Counted from the stretch's first letter, positions 50,486 through 60,164 are shown. The stretch is 64,000 bases of DNA from Paenibacillus sambharensis (GCF_003233845.1 NZ_QKRB01000044.1:372001-436000), one strand, 5' to 3'. Notes: generated by a model from the letters alone, not told the origin. Numbers and translations: made by a program.

Positions 50486-51550
50486 ATGTCATCTACGATA
50501 CGACTGGGTATTATCGGTGCAGGTGCCATCGGTAATGTCCATATGGAAGTATTCGGACGGATACCTGACGTTACACTCGCAAGCGTTACAGACGCTTATC
50601 TTCCGCTCGCCGAGCAGCGGGCGAAGGAGCATTCCATACCTGTTATCCACCAGAGCCCTCAGCATATGCTGGAAGACCCCGAGATTGATGCGGTTGTGGT
50701 CGCAGTTCCGAATAAGCATCACGCACCGCTGGCTATTGAAGCGCTTCGCCAGGGCAAGCATGTGCTGCTGGAGAAGCCGATGGCCAACAGTGCGGACTCG
50801 GCGCGCGAGATTCTTGAGGCGAAGGAGCAGTCCGGCAGAATCCTGATGCTTGGCCACCAGATGCGGTGGACGGGGTTAAGCCGTGCGCTTAAGCAGCACA
50901 TTGACAAGGGCGGCCTTGGGCGAATTTATAATGCGAAGGCAGGGTGGATGCGCAAGAAAGGGATTCCCGGCTGGGGCTCCTGGTTTACGCGCATGAATGA
51001 GGCCGGAGGCGGCCCCCTTATCGACATTGGTGTTCATATGCTGGATCTTGCACTGTATCTGATGGGCAGCCCGAAGCCGGTATCCGTCTACGGCACGACA
51101 TACGCGGAATTCGGTCCGCAGCGCAAGGGAATCGGCACCTGGGGCACGCCTAACTGGGATGGATATTATGATGTCGAGGATCTGGCAACTGCCTTGATCA
51201 AGATGGACAACGGCGCCACGCTGTCGCTCGAAGTCAGCTGGGCGGCACACGCGGCCGGCATGTCTGAAGAGCCGTTCATCCATCTGATGGGCACGGAAGC
51301 GGGTGGAGCTATGATCGGCGGCCGGGGGATGCTGGTCCATCATGCATTTGACCAGATTGTGGAGACCGAGGTGGAGCCGCTTGGCGGGGAGGATGACAGA
51401 ACCCTGCTGGGCCGCCATTTCATTGAATGCATCCGGGAGAACAAGGAACCGATCACATCCGCGCTTTCCGGCTATACGAATAACCGGATACTCAGCGCGA
51501 TCTATGAATCATCCCGTACGGGCAGTGAAGTGAAGCTCAACTGGGACTGA
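50486..51550 (+). CDS. Gfo/Idh/MocA-family oxidoreductase
   Basis: 354 residues. A Rossmann start, LGIIGAGAIGNVHME, is followed by VVVAVPNKHHAPLAIEAL and the catalytic lysine motif HVLLEKPMANS; the C-terminal alpha/beta domain has GGGPLIDIGVHMLDLALYLMG with the catalytic histidine. It oxidises or reduces a sugar or cyclitol with NAD(P). ATG 50486 follows GGGAGGA at 9 bases; TATAAT at 50440-50445 may be its -10. It is monocistronic. Confidence 0.92.
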   Translation: MSSTIRLGIIGAGAIGNVHMEVFGRIPDVTLASVTDAYLPLAEQRAKEHSIPVIHQSPQHMLEDPEIDAVVVAVPNKHHAPLAIEALRQGKHVLLEKPMANSADSAREILEAKEQSGRILMLGHQMRWTGLSRALKQHIDKGGLGRIYNAKAGWMRKKGIPGWGSWFTRMNEAGGGPLIDIGVHMLDLALYLMGSPKPVSVYGTTYAEFGPQRKGIGTWGTPNWDGYYDVEDLATALIKMDNGATLSLEVSWAAHAAGMSEEPFIHLMGTEAGGAMIGGRGMLVHHAFDQIVETEVEPLGGEDDRTLLGRHFIECIRENKEPITSALSGYTNNRILSAIYESSRTGSEVKLNWD

Positions 51551-51581
51551 AGGTTCAAGGTTCCGGGTGAAATATAGAGAT

Positions 51582-51627
51582 CAAGCATTCCGCTTACCGG
51601 CTGCCGGCAGGCGGGATGCTTGTTTTT
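51582..51627 (+). terminator. Terminator of oxidoreductase gene
   Basis: CAAGCAT..CCGC pairs with GCGG.ATGCTTG (one mismatch), with an inner GCCGGC palindrome, followed by five Ts. Confidence 0.8.
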
Positions 51628-51673
51628 GGCTGAAGAAGTACAAGCTGGGGCGTGGTTCTGGCCTGCTGCCTTA

Positions 51674-51682
51674 TGCTATAAT
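51674..51682 (+). promoter_or_regulatory. Extended -10 promoter of ABC-F gene
   Basis: TGCTATAAT has the TGn extension and a perfect -10, 45 bases before the start codon. No good -35 is needed for this promoter type. Confidence 0.55.
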
Positions 51683-51726
51683 GATAGGATGAACAAGATT
51701 TTGAACATAAGGACGGGATTTATAAC

Positions 51727-53346
51727 ATGATAAGTACAAGTGGAGTAACGCTTCGCTACGGCAAGCGCGCACTCTTTGAAGATGTGAATATTAAGTTTAC
51801 CCCCGGCAACTGTTACGGCCTGATTGGCGCCAATGGTGCGGGAAAGTCGACATTCCTCAAGATTCTCTCCGGTGAGATCGAGCCGACCAACGGCGATGTG
51901 CATATCACACCGGGCGAACGGATCGCAGTGCTGAAGCAGAACCACTATGAATACGATGAGTTCAAGGTTCTGGATACCGTTATTATGGGCTATAAGAAGC
52001 TGTACGAGGTGATGAAGGAGAAGGATGCCATCTACATGAAGGCCGACTTCACCGATGAGGACGGCATGCGTGCAGGCGAGCTGGAAGCCGAATTTGCCGA
52101 GATGAACGGCTGGGAAGCGGAGTCAGAAGCGGCGGCGATGCTGAATGGCCTGGGTATCCCGACTGAGATGCATGACCGGCAGATGAACGAGCTGGACGGC
52201 AATGAGAAGGTCCGTGTCCTGCTTGCTCAAGCGCTGTTCGGCAACCCGCAGATCCTGCTGCTCGATGAGCCTACCAACCATCTGGATATGCAGTCGATTG
52301 AATGGCTGGAGAATTTCCTGGCGGGGTACGAAGGAACGGTTATCGTTGTATCCCATGACCGTCACTTCCTGAATACGGTTTGTACGCATATCGCCGACAT
52401 CGATTTCGGCAAGATACAGATGTATGTCGGCAACTATGACTTCTGGTATGAGTCCAGCCAGCTGGCACTGCAGCTGATGCGCGACCAGAACAAGAAGAAG
52501 GAAGACAAGATCAAGGAGCTGCAGGCGTTTATTCAGCGTTTCAGCGCGAACAAGTCCAAGGCGAAGCAGGCGACCTCCCGTAAGAAGCTGCTTGATAAAA
52601 TCTCGCTCGACGACATTCGTCCGTCCAACCGCAAGTATCCGTTCATTAACTTCAAGCCTGAGCGCGAGGCTGGCAAGCAGCTGCTGCTCGCAGAAGGTCT
52701 TACAAAGTCGATTGACGGTACGAAGCTGATTGACAATCTTACCCTGACGGTGAACAAGGGCGACAAGATTGCGCTCGTCGGTCCGGATTCGCTGCCGAAG
52801 ACGCTCTTGTTCCAGATTCTCACGGGTGAAGTAGAGCCGGATGCCGGCACGTACCAGTGGGGTATTACAACGACCCAGGCATACTTCCCGAAGGATAACT
52901 CTGCTTACTTCGACGGCGTGGAGATGACCCTGGTGGATTGGCTGCGCCAGTATTCGAAGGACCAGGATGAATCCTTCATCCGCGGCTTCCTGGGCCGCAT
53001 GCTGTTCTCGGGGGACGAGGCGCTCAAGAAGGCGAATGTCCTCTCCGGCGGCGAGAAGGTTCGCTGCATGCTGTCGAAGGCGATGCTCTCGGGTGCTAAC
53101 GTCCTGCTGATGGATGAGCCGACGAACCACTTGGATCTGGAGTCGATCACGGCGCTTAACAACGGCCTGATTGATTTTGACGGCACGCTGCTCTTCACCT
53201 CGCATGACCATCAGTTTGTGCAGACCATTGCAAACCGGATTATCGAGATTACACCAAATGGCGTCATCGACCGGATGATGACCTATGACGAGTACCTGGA
53301 GAGCAGTGAGATTAAGGAACTCCGGGAGCGGGCGTATTCCGCATAG
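51727..53346 (+). CDS. ABC-F family ATPase (YkpA/YbiT-like)
   Basis: 539 residues, two ABC domains, no membrane segment. The first site has Walker A GANGAGKST and Walker B LLLDEPTNHLD, but its signature reads NELDGNEKVRV and not LSGGE. The second domain has a normal LSGGEKVR and LLMDEPTNHLD, but Walker A is GPDSLPKT. These departures fit the YkpA/YbiT group of translation-associated ABC-F proteins. The linker helix pair (about 245-310) is long and basic. AAGGACGGG precedes the ATG. Confidence 0.9.
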   Translation: MISTSGVTLRYGKRALFEDVNIKFTPGNCYGLIGANGAGKSTFLKILSGEIEPTNGDVHITPGERIAVLKQNHYEYDEFKVLDTVIMGYKKLYEVMKEKDAIYMKADFTDEDGMRAGELEAEFAEMNGWEAESEAAAMLNGLGIPTEMHDRQMNELDGNEKVRVLLAQALFGNPQILLLDEPTNHLDMQSIEWLENFLAGYEGTVIVVSHDRHFLNTVCTHIADIDFGKIQMYVGNYDFWYESSQLALQLMRDQNKKKEDKIKELQAFIQRFSANKSKAKQATSRKKLLDKISLDDIRPSNRKYPFINFKPEREAGKQLLLAEGLTKSIDGTKLIDNLTLTVNKGDKIALVGPDSLPKTLLFQILTGEVEPDAGTYQWGITTTQAYFPKDNSAYFDGVEMTLVDWLRQYSKDQDESFIRGFLGRMLFSGDEALKKANVLSGGEKVRCMLSKAMLSGANVLLMDEPTNHLDLESITALNNGLIDFDGTLLFTSHDHQFVQTIANRIIEITPNGVIDRMMTYDEYLESSEIKELRERAYSA

Positions 53347-53439
53347 TCAGTCAGCAGGAAGCTGACCAGCCGATTCAGAGCGGCTGCAAGCGGGTAATAA
53401 CTTATGAAATTTCGTCCTTAAGAGAAGGGGTAGTGAAGC

Positions 53440-53976
53440 ATGTCTTTGTTCGAGCGCATGAAGCAGGGTGCCTCCGAGGCGGCCCGCAAGGTGGAGCAGA
53501 CCGTTGAGATCACCCGGCTGAAATCTCAGATTTCCTCCAGAGAGAAGGAGATGGATAAGCTTTATGCCCGTATTGGCCAATCGGTCTACAGATCTTATAT
53601 AGCAGGCGACGTCTCGACCTCCGAGGAAGAAGTTATGGATTACTGTGCCGAGCTTACCGGACTCGAACAAGAGATTGCGGAAATCCAGACGAAGATTAAG
53701 GATATCAAGCTGGAGAAGACTTGTACCGGCTGTGAGACGGTTGTCCCAGTCAGCGTACGCTACTGCCCGGAGTGCGGCAAGAAGTTTCCGGAGGAGCAGC
53801 AGGAGAAGGCCCCGGATACCTCGGCGGCCGAAATCCGTGTCATATGCAGCCGCTGCGGGGCGGAGAACGATATGGCCGCACGCTACTGTATAGGCTGCGG
53901 GGATGAACTGTCGGCTATTACGGCGGATGCTAAGTATGCGAAGAAGGATGACGAGGACGACGGCGGTCATCGTTAA
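53440..53976 (+). CDS. Coiled-coil protein with two zinc ribbons
   Basis: 178 residues. Residues 1-95 are two charged helices (MSLFERMKQGASEAARKVEQT, LEQEIAEIQTKIKDIKLEK). Then come two zinc ribbons: CTGC paired with CPEC, and CSRC paired with CIGC. The C-terminus is acidic with a GHR end. Such double-zinc-ribbon proteins are common in Firmicutes and probably act as adaptors, but have no known role. AGAGAAGGGG precedes the ATG. Confidence 0.8.
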   Translation: MSLFERMKQGASEAARKVEQTVEITRLKSQISSREKEMDKLYARIGQSVYRSYIAGDVSTSEEEVMDYCAELTGLEQEIAEIQTKIKDIKLEKTCTGCETVVPVSVRYCPECGKKFPEEQQEKAPDTSAAEIRVICSRCGAENDMAARYCIGCGDELSAITADAKYAKKDDEDDGGHR

Positions 53977-54010
53977 CCGGCGTGATCGTTTTATAGCGAA
54001 GAGAATATTG

Positions 54011-54063
54011 AAGGAGGGCAGCAGCAGGAGGGAATTCCCTTTTGTCAGCCGCCCTCCTTTTTT
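54011..54063 (+). terminator. Terminator of zinc-ribbon gene
   Basis: AAGGAGGGC pairs with GCCCTCCTT around a 31-base loop that includes GGGAATTCCC, followed by a run of Ts. Confidence 0.75.
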
Positions 54064-54278
54064 GACTCGTAATAGACGTGTGAAATATAAGAATTTGGGA
54101 ATCCTGATTAGTTGTAGGGCAGCATTGGGGTCAGAGAAGAGGGAAAGTTGATTAGGGGCAAACAAATTGCCCTGTTACATAATGCTGGGGCAGCGGCAAC
54201 ACTGTTTCTCTAGACCCACACAGGAATCGTCAGGTATGATACCGATATTGGAAAAAGCTTGGATCGGAGGCGGGGAAG

Positions 54279-55178
54279 CTGGATCAATATCAGAAGATTA
54301 AGGCTGGAGAACGCGGAGCATGGGTTAGTATTTCGGCTTACCTGGTTCTGTCATCAGTCAAGCTTGCGGCAGGCTACTGGTTTCTCTCCAGTGCACTCGT
54401 AGCCGACGGGTTCAATAACCTGACCGATATCATAGCGTCTACGGCTGTCTTAATCGGTCTCCGAATCTCTCAAAAGCCGCCGGACCAGGATCATCCCTAC
54501 GGCCACTTCAGGGCGGAGACCATCGCGGCAATGGTAGCCTCCTTCATTATGGCGACTGTTGGTATACAGGTATTGATCGGTGCGGTGCGTTCCCTGTTCG
54601 CGGAGGCGAAGGCCGTCCCTGACCTGAACTCGGCCTGGATTGCACTGGCGGCCTCCGCATGTATGCTGGGGGTGTATTGGTACAACCGCCGGCTTGCGAA
54701 GCGGATTGAGAACCAGGCCTTAATGGCTGCTGCAAAGGATAACCTCGCGGATGCGCTCGTGGGGGTGGGGGCTGCAATCGGTGTTATCGGCTCTCAGTTC
54801 GGATTGCCGTGGATGGACCCGGTAGCGGCTTTGGCGGTCGGCGTCATCATCTGCAAGACGGCATGGGAGATCTTCCACAGCTCTACCCACGCGCTGACAG
54901 ACGGATTTGATGTCAATCAGCTGAATAACCTGCGAATGACGATCGAGGGGACGAAGGGGGTCCGATCTATCAAGGATATCAAGGCTAGAGTCCACGGCAG
55001 TAATGTGCTGATTGATGTGATTGTCCAGGTAGATCCCAGCCTGTCTCTCATCGAAAGCCATCGTATTAGTGATGAGATTGAGAAACGGATGGAAGGCGAG
55101 CACAATATATTGAATGTCCATGTTCATGTAGAGCCGCATGTTATGGAAGAGGCCGTCAGGAAGCCGGAGCCGCACTAG
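54279..55178 (+). CDS. Cation diffusion facilitator transporter (CTG start)
   Basis: 299 residues if started at CTG 54279. The sequence from there is CDF throughout: KIKAGERGAWVSISAYLVLSS, the metal site ADGFNNLTD in TM2, HPYGHFRAETIAAM, the second site AAKDNLAD in TM5, and a cytosolic domain with HVHVEPH. Six membrane segments are complete only with this start; the first in-frame ATG (54531) would delete TM1-TM2. GGAGG is 8 bases before CTG, and no ATG, GTG or TTG is in frame between them. It exports Zn, Mn or Fe ions in exchange for protons. Confidence 0.85.
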   Translation: MDQYQKIKAGERGAWVSISAYLVLSSVKLAAGYWFLSSALVADGFNNLTDIIASTAVLIGLRISQKPPDQDHPYGHFRAETIAAMVASFIMATVGIQVLIGAVRSLFAEAKAVPDLNSAWIALAASACMLGVYWYNRRLAKRIENQALMAAAKDNLADALVGVGAAIGVIGSQFGLPWMDPVAALAVGVIICKTAWEIFHSSTHALTDGFDVNQLNNLRMTIEGTKGVRSIKDIKARVHGSNVLIDVIVQVDPSLSLIESHRISDEIEKRMEGEHNILNVHVHVEPHVMEEAVRKPEPH

Positions 55179-55815
55179 ACTGCTGCTGTTTTGCTCGGCA
55201 AAGCAGCAATTTACTGGATTAACAGAAAGTCCCTTGAGTAGACATTGGAATCCTTAGCGGATTATGCCGATGAACTATTCAAGGGGCTCTTTTTGCTGCC
55301 GCATAAGCTTGAAATGTATGGGAAAGGGCGGGGGTTGTAGCGTCTGCCTGACAGGTGGTAAATGCAACCAAGTCCCGGAGCTGTCTGCTGGTAACGGCAC
55401 TTTAGTCCTAGCTTGAAGGGATGAATGGGATAGTTGGAAAACTTCGATCAGAAGGACAGTTTTTCCCGGTATTCCGCTTTTTTTTGGCGGTTTGGTGTTT
55501 CAAATGTCTATCATTTGGTTGTTTAACCATCACAGCTTCTTTTGAAACAGGCATGATGTGGGGCTGCTGGGAATTAGGGCTCCCGTTGGATGCTCTGTGG
55601 AACTTGTGGAAATAGAATTAGAGCTAACAGACAAGCGGTCCAGCTCAGGACAGCCTAAGAGGGGAAGTGAGGAACAGACCAATCCTGATTATTCCGGCAG
55701 CCTTCATTTGCGATGGAGAACGAAGGTTAGCAGACATGACAGACATCAGGCGGATAGGCATGGAAAGGAAAGAACCTTACGGAAGATAAATCGACAACTT
55801 GGAGGATACATTCAT
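55179..55815. other. Long region upstream of NlpC/P60 gene, possible structured leader
   Basis: 637 bases with the CDF terminator at its left end. From about 55320 to 55815 no convincing gene is present: frames at 55421-55615 and 55558-55815 lack family-like protein. Several GC-rich pairings occur around 55325-55440. Wall hydrolase genes of Firmicutes often have a c-di-AMP (ydaO) riboswitch in this place, but I could not match its conserved core, so none is called. Confidence 0.4.
55228..55294 (+). terminator. Terminator of CDF gene
   Basis: AGTCCCTTGAGTAG pairs with CTATTCAAGGGGCT over 14 positions (two G-T pairs) and is followed by CTTTTT; an inner GGAATCC/GGATT hairpin fills the loop. Confidence 0.75.
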
Positions 55816-56868
55816 ATGAAAAAAGTGACATCGATATTTCTCACACTTGCTGTAGCAGCGTCCTGCGCCCTTTCGGCACCCTTAACAGCACAAGCGGCAC
55901 AAGCCGCCCAGGCGGAAATCGTAAACAGCGTAAGCTTCAGAGGGAAGCCAAGCGTTAACGGCAGTTTCATCCGCTATCTCAAGAAAGGCGAGAAGGTAGC
56001 CGTTCTGAGCCAGCCGAATGCTTATTGGTTTCAAGTAAAGGACGGAGAAGGTGTCATTGGATATATATCGGCTCAGAGCAAGTATACGCAAGTAACGGAG
56101 ACAGCCGTCCGTGAAACGGCTGCTGCACCAGCCTCGTCAGGAGGGAACGCAGTTGTCGTAAACTCGGTGTCTTTCCGGACAAGCCCGTCAACAAGTGCAG
56201 AGCGCATTCGCTATCTTAAGAGCGGGGAAGCTGTGACGGTTATTGGCAAGCCAAACAGCTACTGGTATCAAGTGAAGGACAGCAGCGGTGTTACCGGATA
56301 TACCAGTACAAGCAGCCATTACATCAAATTGACGGATGGGGAAGCGGTACAAGCCCCAGTCTCTGCCCCGGTATCTAATCCGGTGTCGGTACCGGCTTCA
56401 TCACCGGCTGCAGCAGTAGGCAGTACAGCTGTTATCGAGAATGTAGTAGCGGCAGGAATGGGCTACCTGGGCACACCGTACGAATACGGCTCGAGCCGCA
56501 GCACAACGGCAACCTTCGACTGCTCCGACTTGATACGCCAGATGTTCATCGATGGAGCTGGCTTAACGCTTCCGGCTGATTCCCGCAGGCAGGGCGCCTA
56601 TGTGAAGCAGCTTGGAACGGACAGTAAATCACTAAGCCAGCTTAAGCGGGGGGACCTCCTGTTCTTCATGAGCTACAAGGGCTCGAGTGCTTCTAATTAC
56701 AGCTCTGTGAACAAGGACACGGCGACGATTACTCATGTGGCTCTCTATCTGGGAGACGGACAGATTCTTCATACGTACTCGAAAGCATCGGGAGGGGTTC
56801 GGATTGACAGAATCGGCGGGAACCATTGGGAACACCGCTTCCTCTATGGCGGAAGTGTAATGAACTAG
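55816..56868 (+). CDS. Secreted NlpC/P60 peptidoglycan hydrolase with two SH3 domains
   Basis: 350 residues. The signal peptide ends near AQAAQA (about residue 30). Two bacterial SH3 domains follow (about 38-92 and 110-175, each NSVSFR...RYLK.GE...YW.QVKD), then a Pro/Ser/Val linker and an NlpC/P60 domain (about 212-350) with Cys in TATFDCSDLI, His in ITHVALYLG and a third polar residue in ILHTYSK. It cuts stem peptides of peptidoglycan. ATG 55816 follows GGAGG. Confidence 0.93.
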   Translation: MKKVTSIFLTLAVAASCALSAPLTAQAAQAAQAEIVNSVSFRGKPSVNGSFIRYLKKGEKVAVLSQPNAYWFQVKDGEGVIGYISAQSKYTQVTETAVRETAAAPASSGGNAVVVNSVSFRTSPSTSAERIRYLKSGEAVTVIGKPNSYWYQVKDSSGVTGYTSTSSHYIKLTDGEAVQAPVSAPVSNPVSVPASSPAAAVGSTAVIENVVAAGMGYLGTPYEYGSSRSTTATFDCSDLIRQMFIDGAGLTLPADSRRQGAYVKQLGTDSKSLSQLKRGDLLFFMSYKGSSASNYSSVNKDTATITHVALYLGDGQILHTYSKASGGVRIDRIGGNHWEHRFLYGGSVMN

Positions 56869-56886
56869 GGGTAAGGAAACAGCTTA

Positions 56887-56921
56887 GGGGTGACTGGATT
56901 ATCCAGTTCACCCCTTCTTTT
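56887..56921. terminator. Bidirectional terminator
   Basis: GGGGTGA-CTGGAT pairs with ATCCAG-TTCACCCC (one bulge), followed by TTCTTTTT on the plus strand. Confidence 0.8.
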
Positions 56922-56956
56922 TGCAGCTGCTGGGCATTCTATTCAGGAATGGCGGC

Positions 56957-58369
56957 TCATTCGCGGGGCGTGCGGCGTGCGGCACCGCTTGCCAAGGCGG
57001 CTTGGATGACCCGCCGGCGCACCTCGCTGACCACCCGGCTGTTGAATACACTTGGTATAATATAGAACCGGTTGAGCTCCTCGGGATCGATGACGGCAGC
57101 AATCGCTTCAGCCGCTGCCAGCTTCATCGGCTCGTTGATCTCCGAAGCACGGCAGTCCAGGGCGCCCCGGAAAATACCCGGGAAGCACAGAACGTTATTA
57201 ATCTGATTGGGATAATCCGAGCGTCCTGTGGCGAATACGGCAACGAGATCCTCCGCCTCCTCAGGCCGGATTTCTGGCTCGGGGTTGGCCATAGCAAATA
57301 CGATGGGGTCTTCTGCCATGGAGATGATGTGCTCTCGCTTCAGCAGTTTGCCGGAGGATACGCCAATGAATACGTCCGCCCCCTTAACGGCATCGGCCAG
57401 ACTGCCGCTTATTCCGCGGGGGTTCGTGTTCTCGGCATACCACTTCCACATCGGATGGGCGTACTCCTTGCCAGCAGTGAGAATGCCTTCTTTATCCACG
57501 CCTACGATGTCACGGGCACCACCGGCCAGCAGCATCTTGGTACAAGCCGTCCCCGCCGCCCCGATTCCGCAGACGACGATCTTGGCGTCCTCAAGCTTGC
57601 GCCCTGTAAGCTTAAGGGCATTAAGCAGACCGGCATACAGGACGACGGCCGTGCCGTGCTGGTCATCATGGAATACCGGAATGTCGAGCTCCTGACGGAG
57701 CCGCTGCTCGATCTCGAAGCATCTCGGAGCCGCGATATCTTCCAGGTTAATGCCGCCGAATCCGGGGGCAATGGCCTTGACCGCAGCGATTATCGATTCG
57801 GTATCCTGTGTATCCAGGCAGAGGGGAAAGGCATCCACATCGGCAAACTGCTTGAACAGCATGGCCTTGCCTTCCATGACGGGCATGGCGGCATGCGGGC
57901 CGATATTCCCAAGGCCGAGTACGGCGCTGCCATCAGAGACAACGGCGACCGTGTTCCGCTTAACGGTTAATGTGAATGCCTTGGCAGGGTCTTCATGAAT
58001 GGCCTGGCAGACGCGGGCCACTTCCGGTGTATAGACCCGTGAGAGATCATCACGGTTCTGGATCGGCGTCTTGGGCTGGACGGTGATTTTGCCGCCCAGA
58101 TGAAGCAGGAATGTACGGTCGGATACATTAACCAGCCGGATGCCGGGCATCGCGCCGAGCGCTTCCTTGATGGCAGGCACCGCCGCTGTATCGTTTACTT
58201 TAACCGTGAGGTCACGAACCGTCCGGTCACGTCCGGTTTCGATTACGTCGATTGCAACAAGATCACCGCCAGCTTGCTCAATTGCACCAGCAGCCTGCCC
58301 GAATGCAGCCTGCTGCGTGTCAAGCTCGATACGCAGAATGATTGTTTTGCCGTCCAGTGGTTGAGCCAT
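56957..58369 (-). CDS. NAD(P)-dependent malic enzyme with N-terminal ACT domain
   Basis: 470 residues. Residues 8-80 form an ACT-like regulatory domain (IILRIELD...[11 protein letters not shown]). The malic enzyme part follows: [12 protein letters not shown], the lysine and acids in [27 protein letters not shown], and the Rossmann motif [11 protein letters not shown]. It oxidatively decarboxylates malate to pyruvate. The ACT domain should bind a small ligand and tune activity. GGAGG precedes the ATG. Confidence 0.94.
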   Translation of the reverse strand: MAQPLDGKTIILRIELDTQQAAFGQAAGAIEQAGGDLVAIDVIETGRDRTVRDLTVKVNDTAAVPAIKEALGAMPGIRLVNVSDRTFLLHLGGKITVQPKTPIQNRDDLSRVYTPEVARVCQAIHEDPAKAFTLTVKRNTVAVVSDGSAVLGLGNIGPHAAMPVMEGKAMLFKQFADVDAFPLCLDTQDTESIIAAVKAIAPGFGGINLEDIAAPRCFEIEQRLRQELDIPVFHDDQHGTAVVLYAGLLNALKLTGRKLEDAKIVVCGIGAAGTACTKMLLAGGARDIVGVDKEGILTAGKEYAHPMWKWYAENTNPRGISGSLADAVKGADVFIGVSSGKLLKREHIISMAEDPIVFAMANPEPEIRPEEAEDLVAVFATGRSDYPNQINNVLCFPGIFRGALDCRASEINEPMKLAAAEAIAAVIDPEELNRFYIIPSVFNSRVVSEVRRRVIQAALASGAARRTPRE

Positions 58370-58493
58370 ATCAACTATCGCCTCCAGTTTAGTATATCTA
58401 TATGTTTACCCGCACCTGCATGCTTCACCCTCACAACGGCATACATACGTTCTCAGGCTTCCATGTGGAGCCTGTATAAAAGAAAAGCGCCGG

Positions 58494-59609
58494 TTACTGC
58501 ATCATCTGCAGTACGGCGCGGGAGCATTGTTCCGGGTTATATTGTTGGTTGCGCTTGGACATCAGGGTTCTGCGGAACTGCACAGTGGCATAAGGCTCCT
58601 GAATTAGCGTAAGCCATTTGTCTATCGTCTGTCTGCTGTCCAGCATCTCGCCAAATCCGTTGCGGATGAAGTATTCGCAGTTCTCTTCCTCTTGCCCGGG
58701 AATCGGCTCATAGAACAGCATTGGGATACCTTTACTGAGTCCCTCGGTACATGTCATGCCGCCAGGCTTGGTGATGAGCAGATCCGATACGTCCATCAGC
58801 TTGCTGACTTCTCGAGTGAATCCCAGAATCTTGATGTTGGTATGCTGGAACAGCGGATTGGAAGCCATCTGCTCACGAACCTTCTCGTTGCTTCCTACGC
58901 AGAAGATCAGCTGTACCTTCTCCCGGTAGCGGGCCATATATTCGAACAAGTCATTGTCCTGCAGCAGCCCCCAGCCTCCGCCCATAACAAGGACAGTCGG
59001 CATGGGCTTGAGGTCGAATTGACGCTGGATTTCGTTACGGTCAAATGTCGTCCAGAACGTCGGGTGGACGGGGATGCCTGTTACTTCAATCCGCGCTGCT
59101 GGAATACCGTGAGCCATAAGCTTGCGTTTGACAATGGGCGTGGAGACCAGGTATTTGGTCACTTCGGCATTGGTCCAGGTGCCGTGAGCATCGTAGTCTG
59201 TAATTAGCGTATATAGCGGCACATTCAGGCCAAGGCGCTTGAGCCGCCCGACGACAGCATTGGGCACGGGATGTGTACACACGATCAGATCGGGCTTAAG
59301 CTGCGCGATGACTTGAGAGGTGTGTGTGTAAAATATCCGGTGCAGCGCCAGCTGCGTGAAGCGGTTCAGCGAACGTTTGTAGTTCGTCCGGTACATCATG
59401 CCGACCAGCTTGGGTTGTTTGCTGACGGTTTTGCGGTATGCTGATACGATCCAGGGACCCAGCACCGGGTTAAGAAATTTACCGAGCTCGATTACGCGGG
59501 TCTGAATATCAGGATTGAGCTGCTTGATGCCAACGGCCAGCGCATAAGCGGCTTGGGTATGTCCGGAACCGAACCCCTCAGAGAGCAGAAGCACTCTTTT
59601 CTTACGCAT
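58494..59609 (-). CDS. Glycolipid glucosyltransferase (UgtP/MGDG synthase-like)
   Basis: 371 residues, GT28 fold. The acceptor domain begins RVLLLSEGFGSGHTQAA and includes THPVPNAVVGRL and YDAHGTWTN; the UDP-sugar domain has VMGGGWG, KPGGMTCTEGLSKGIP and PIPGQEEEN. Members transfer glucose or galactose to diacylglycerol, making membrane glycolipids and lipoteichoic acid anchors. ATG 59609 follows AGGTGAG. It would use UDP-glucose from GalU. Confidence 0.92.
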   Translation of the reverse strand: MRKKRVLLLSEGFGSGHTQAAYALAVGIKQLNPDIQTRVIELGKFLNPVLGPWIVSAYRKTVSKQPKLVGMMYRTNYKRSLNRFTQLALHRIFYTHTSQVIAQLKPDLIVCTHPVPNAVVGRLKRLGLNVPLYTLITDYDAHGTWTNAEVTKYLVSTPIVKRKLMAHGIPAARIEVTGIPVHPTFWTTFDRNEIQRQFDLKPMPTVLVMGGGWGLLQDNDLFEYMARYREKVQLIFCVGSNEKVREQMASNPLFQHTNIKILGFTREVSKLMDVSDLLITKPGGMTCTEGLSKGIPMLFYEPIPGQEEENCEYFIRNGFGEMLDSRQTIDKWLTLIQEPYATVQFRRTLMSKRNQQYNPEQCSRAVLQMMQ

Positions 59610-59777
59610 CGTCTCACCTACTTTTCCTAATACCATATTACGGGAGGAAATGCCGATTGACAAGGTGGTTCGCCCCTTCCGCAGCGCCTTGGCCGCTTAA
59701 GTTATTCTAAAGAATTTGAAAAATGAGGTACAATAGAATGAAACTACTTCATTTATACGAATGAAAGGGGCAAAAAG

Positions 59778-60164
59778 ATGAGCCAATCGGCGAAAGATTT
59801 TCCCGTACCGGGCCAGATCGTCAGGATGAATTACAAATCCGGTGTCTATATTGGAGAAGTTACGGAAATCAGCGGCCCTCGTGCAGTTGTCAAGGTGCTT
59901 GCCGTTGTGAAGCATCCTGAGCAGGGCGATCTTCACAATCCTTACGATCCGGATGTACCGATGTTTCATGAACGACGGGCACTAAGCTATACGGAAAAAG
60001 CACTGGCGGTATTCAAGGATTTACAGCCGTACAGCGGGCAGATTCCGGACTACCGGGAGTCGCTTCTCGGCGCCCTGGAGTCAGAACTCGCAGGTCTGGG
60101 CAGACTAAGGCGCTGGGCTGACCGCAGTATCCAACAGCTGGAAGCGCTGCGCACCGAGTATTAA
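59778..60164 (+). CDS. kapB: KapB-like kinase-associated protein
   Basis: 128 residues, the same size as B. subtilis KapB. YKSGVYIGEVTEI, VKVLAVVKHPEQGDLHNPYDPDVPMFHERRAL and QIPDYRESL match the family; the first part is an SH3-like barrel. In B. subtilis KapB is needed for the sporulation kinase KinB to work. AAAGGGG precedes the ATG. No KinB gene is adjacent; the MHYT kinase at 15.6 kb is a candidate partner only by function. Confidence 0.88.
   Translation: MSQSAKDFPVPGQIVRMNYKSGVYIGEVTEISGPRAVVKVLAVVKHPEQGDLHNPYDPDVPMFHERRALSYTEKALAVFKDLQPYSGQIPDYRESLLGALESELAGLGRLRRWADRSIQQLEALRTEY

Noticed and set aside
55325-55440. A c-di-AMP (ydaO) riboswitch before the NlpC/P60 gene
   Set aside because: The context fits, but I could not find the conserved GGGGUGAAUC-like and GACAGCUAACUC-like segments, so it is kept only as a test to run.
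55421-55615. A 64-codon frame in the NlpC/P60 leader
   Set aside because: Rich in Cys, Trp and Phe, with no good ribosome binding site and no conserved-looking pattern; more likely untranslated leader.
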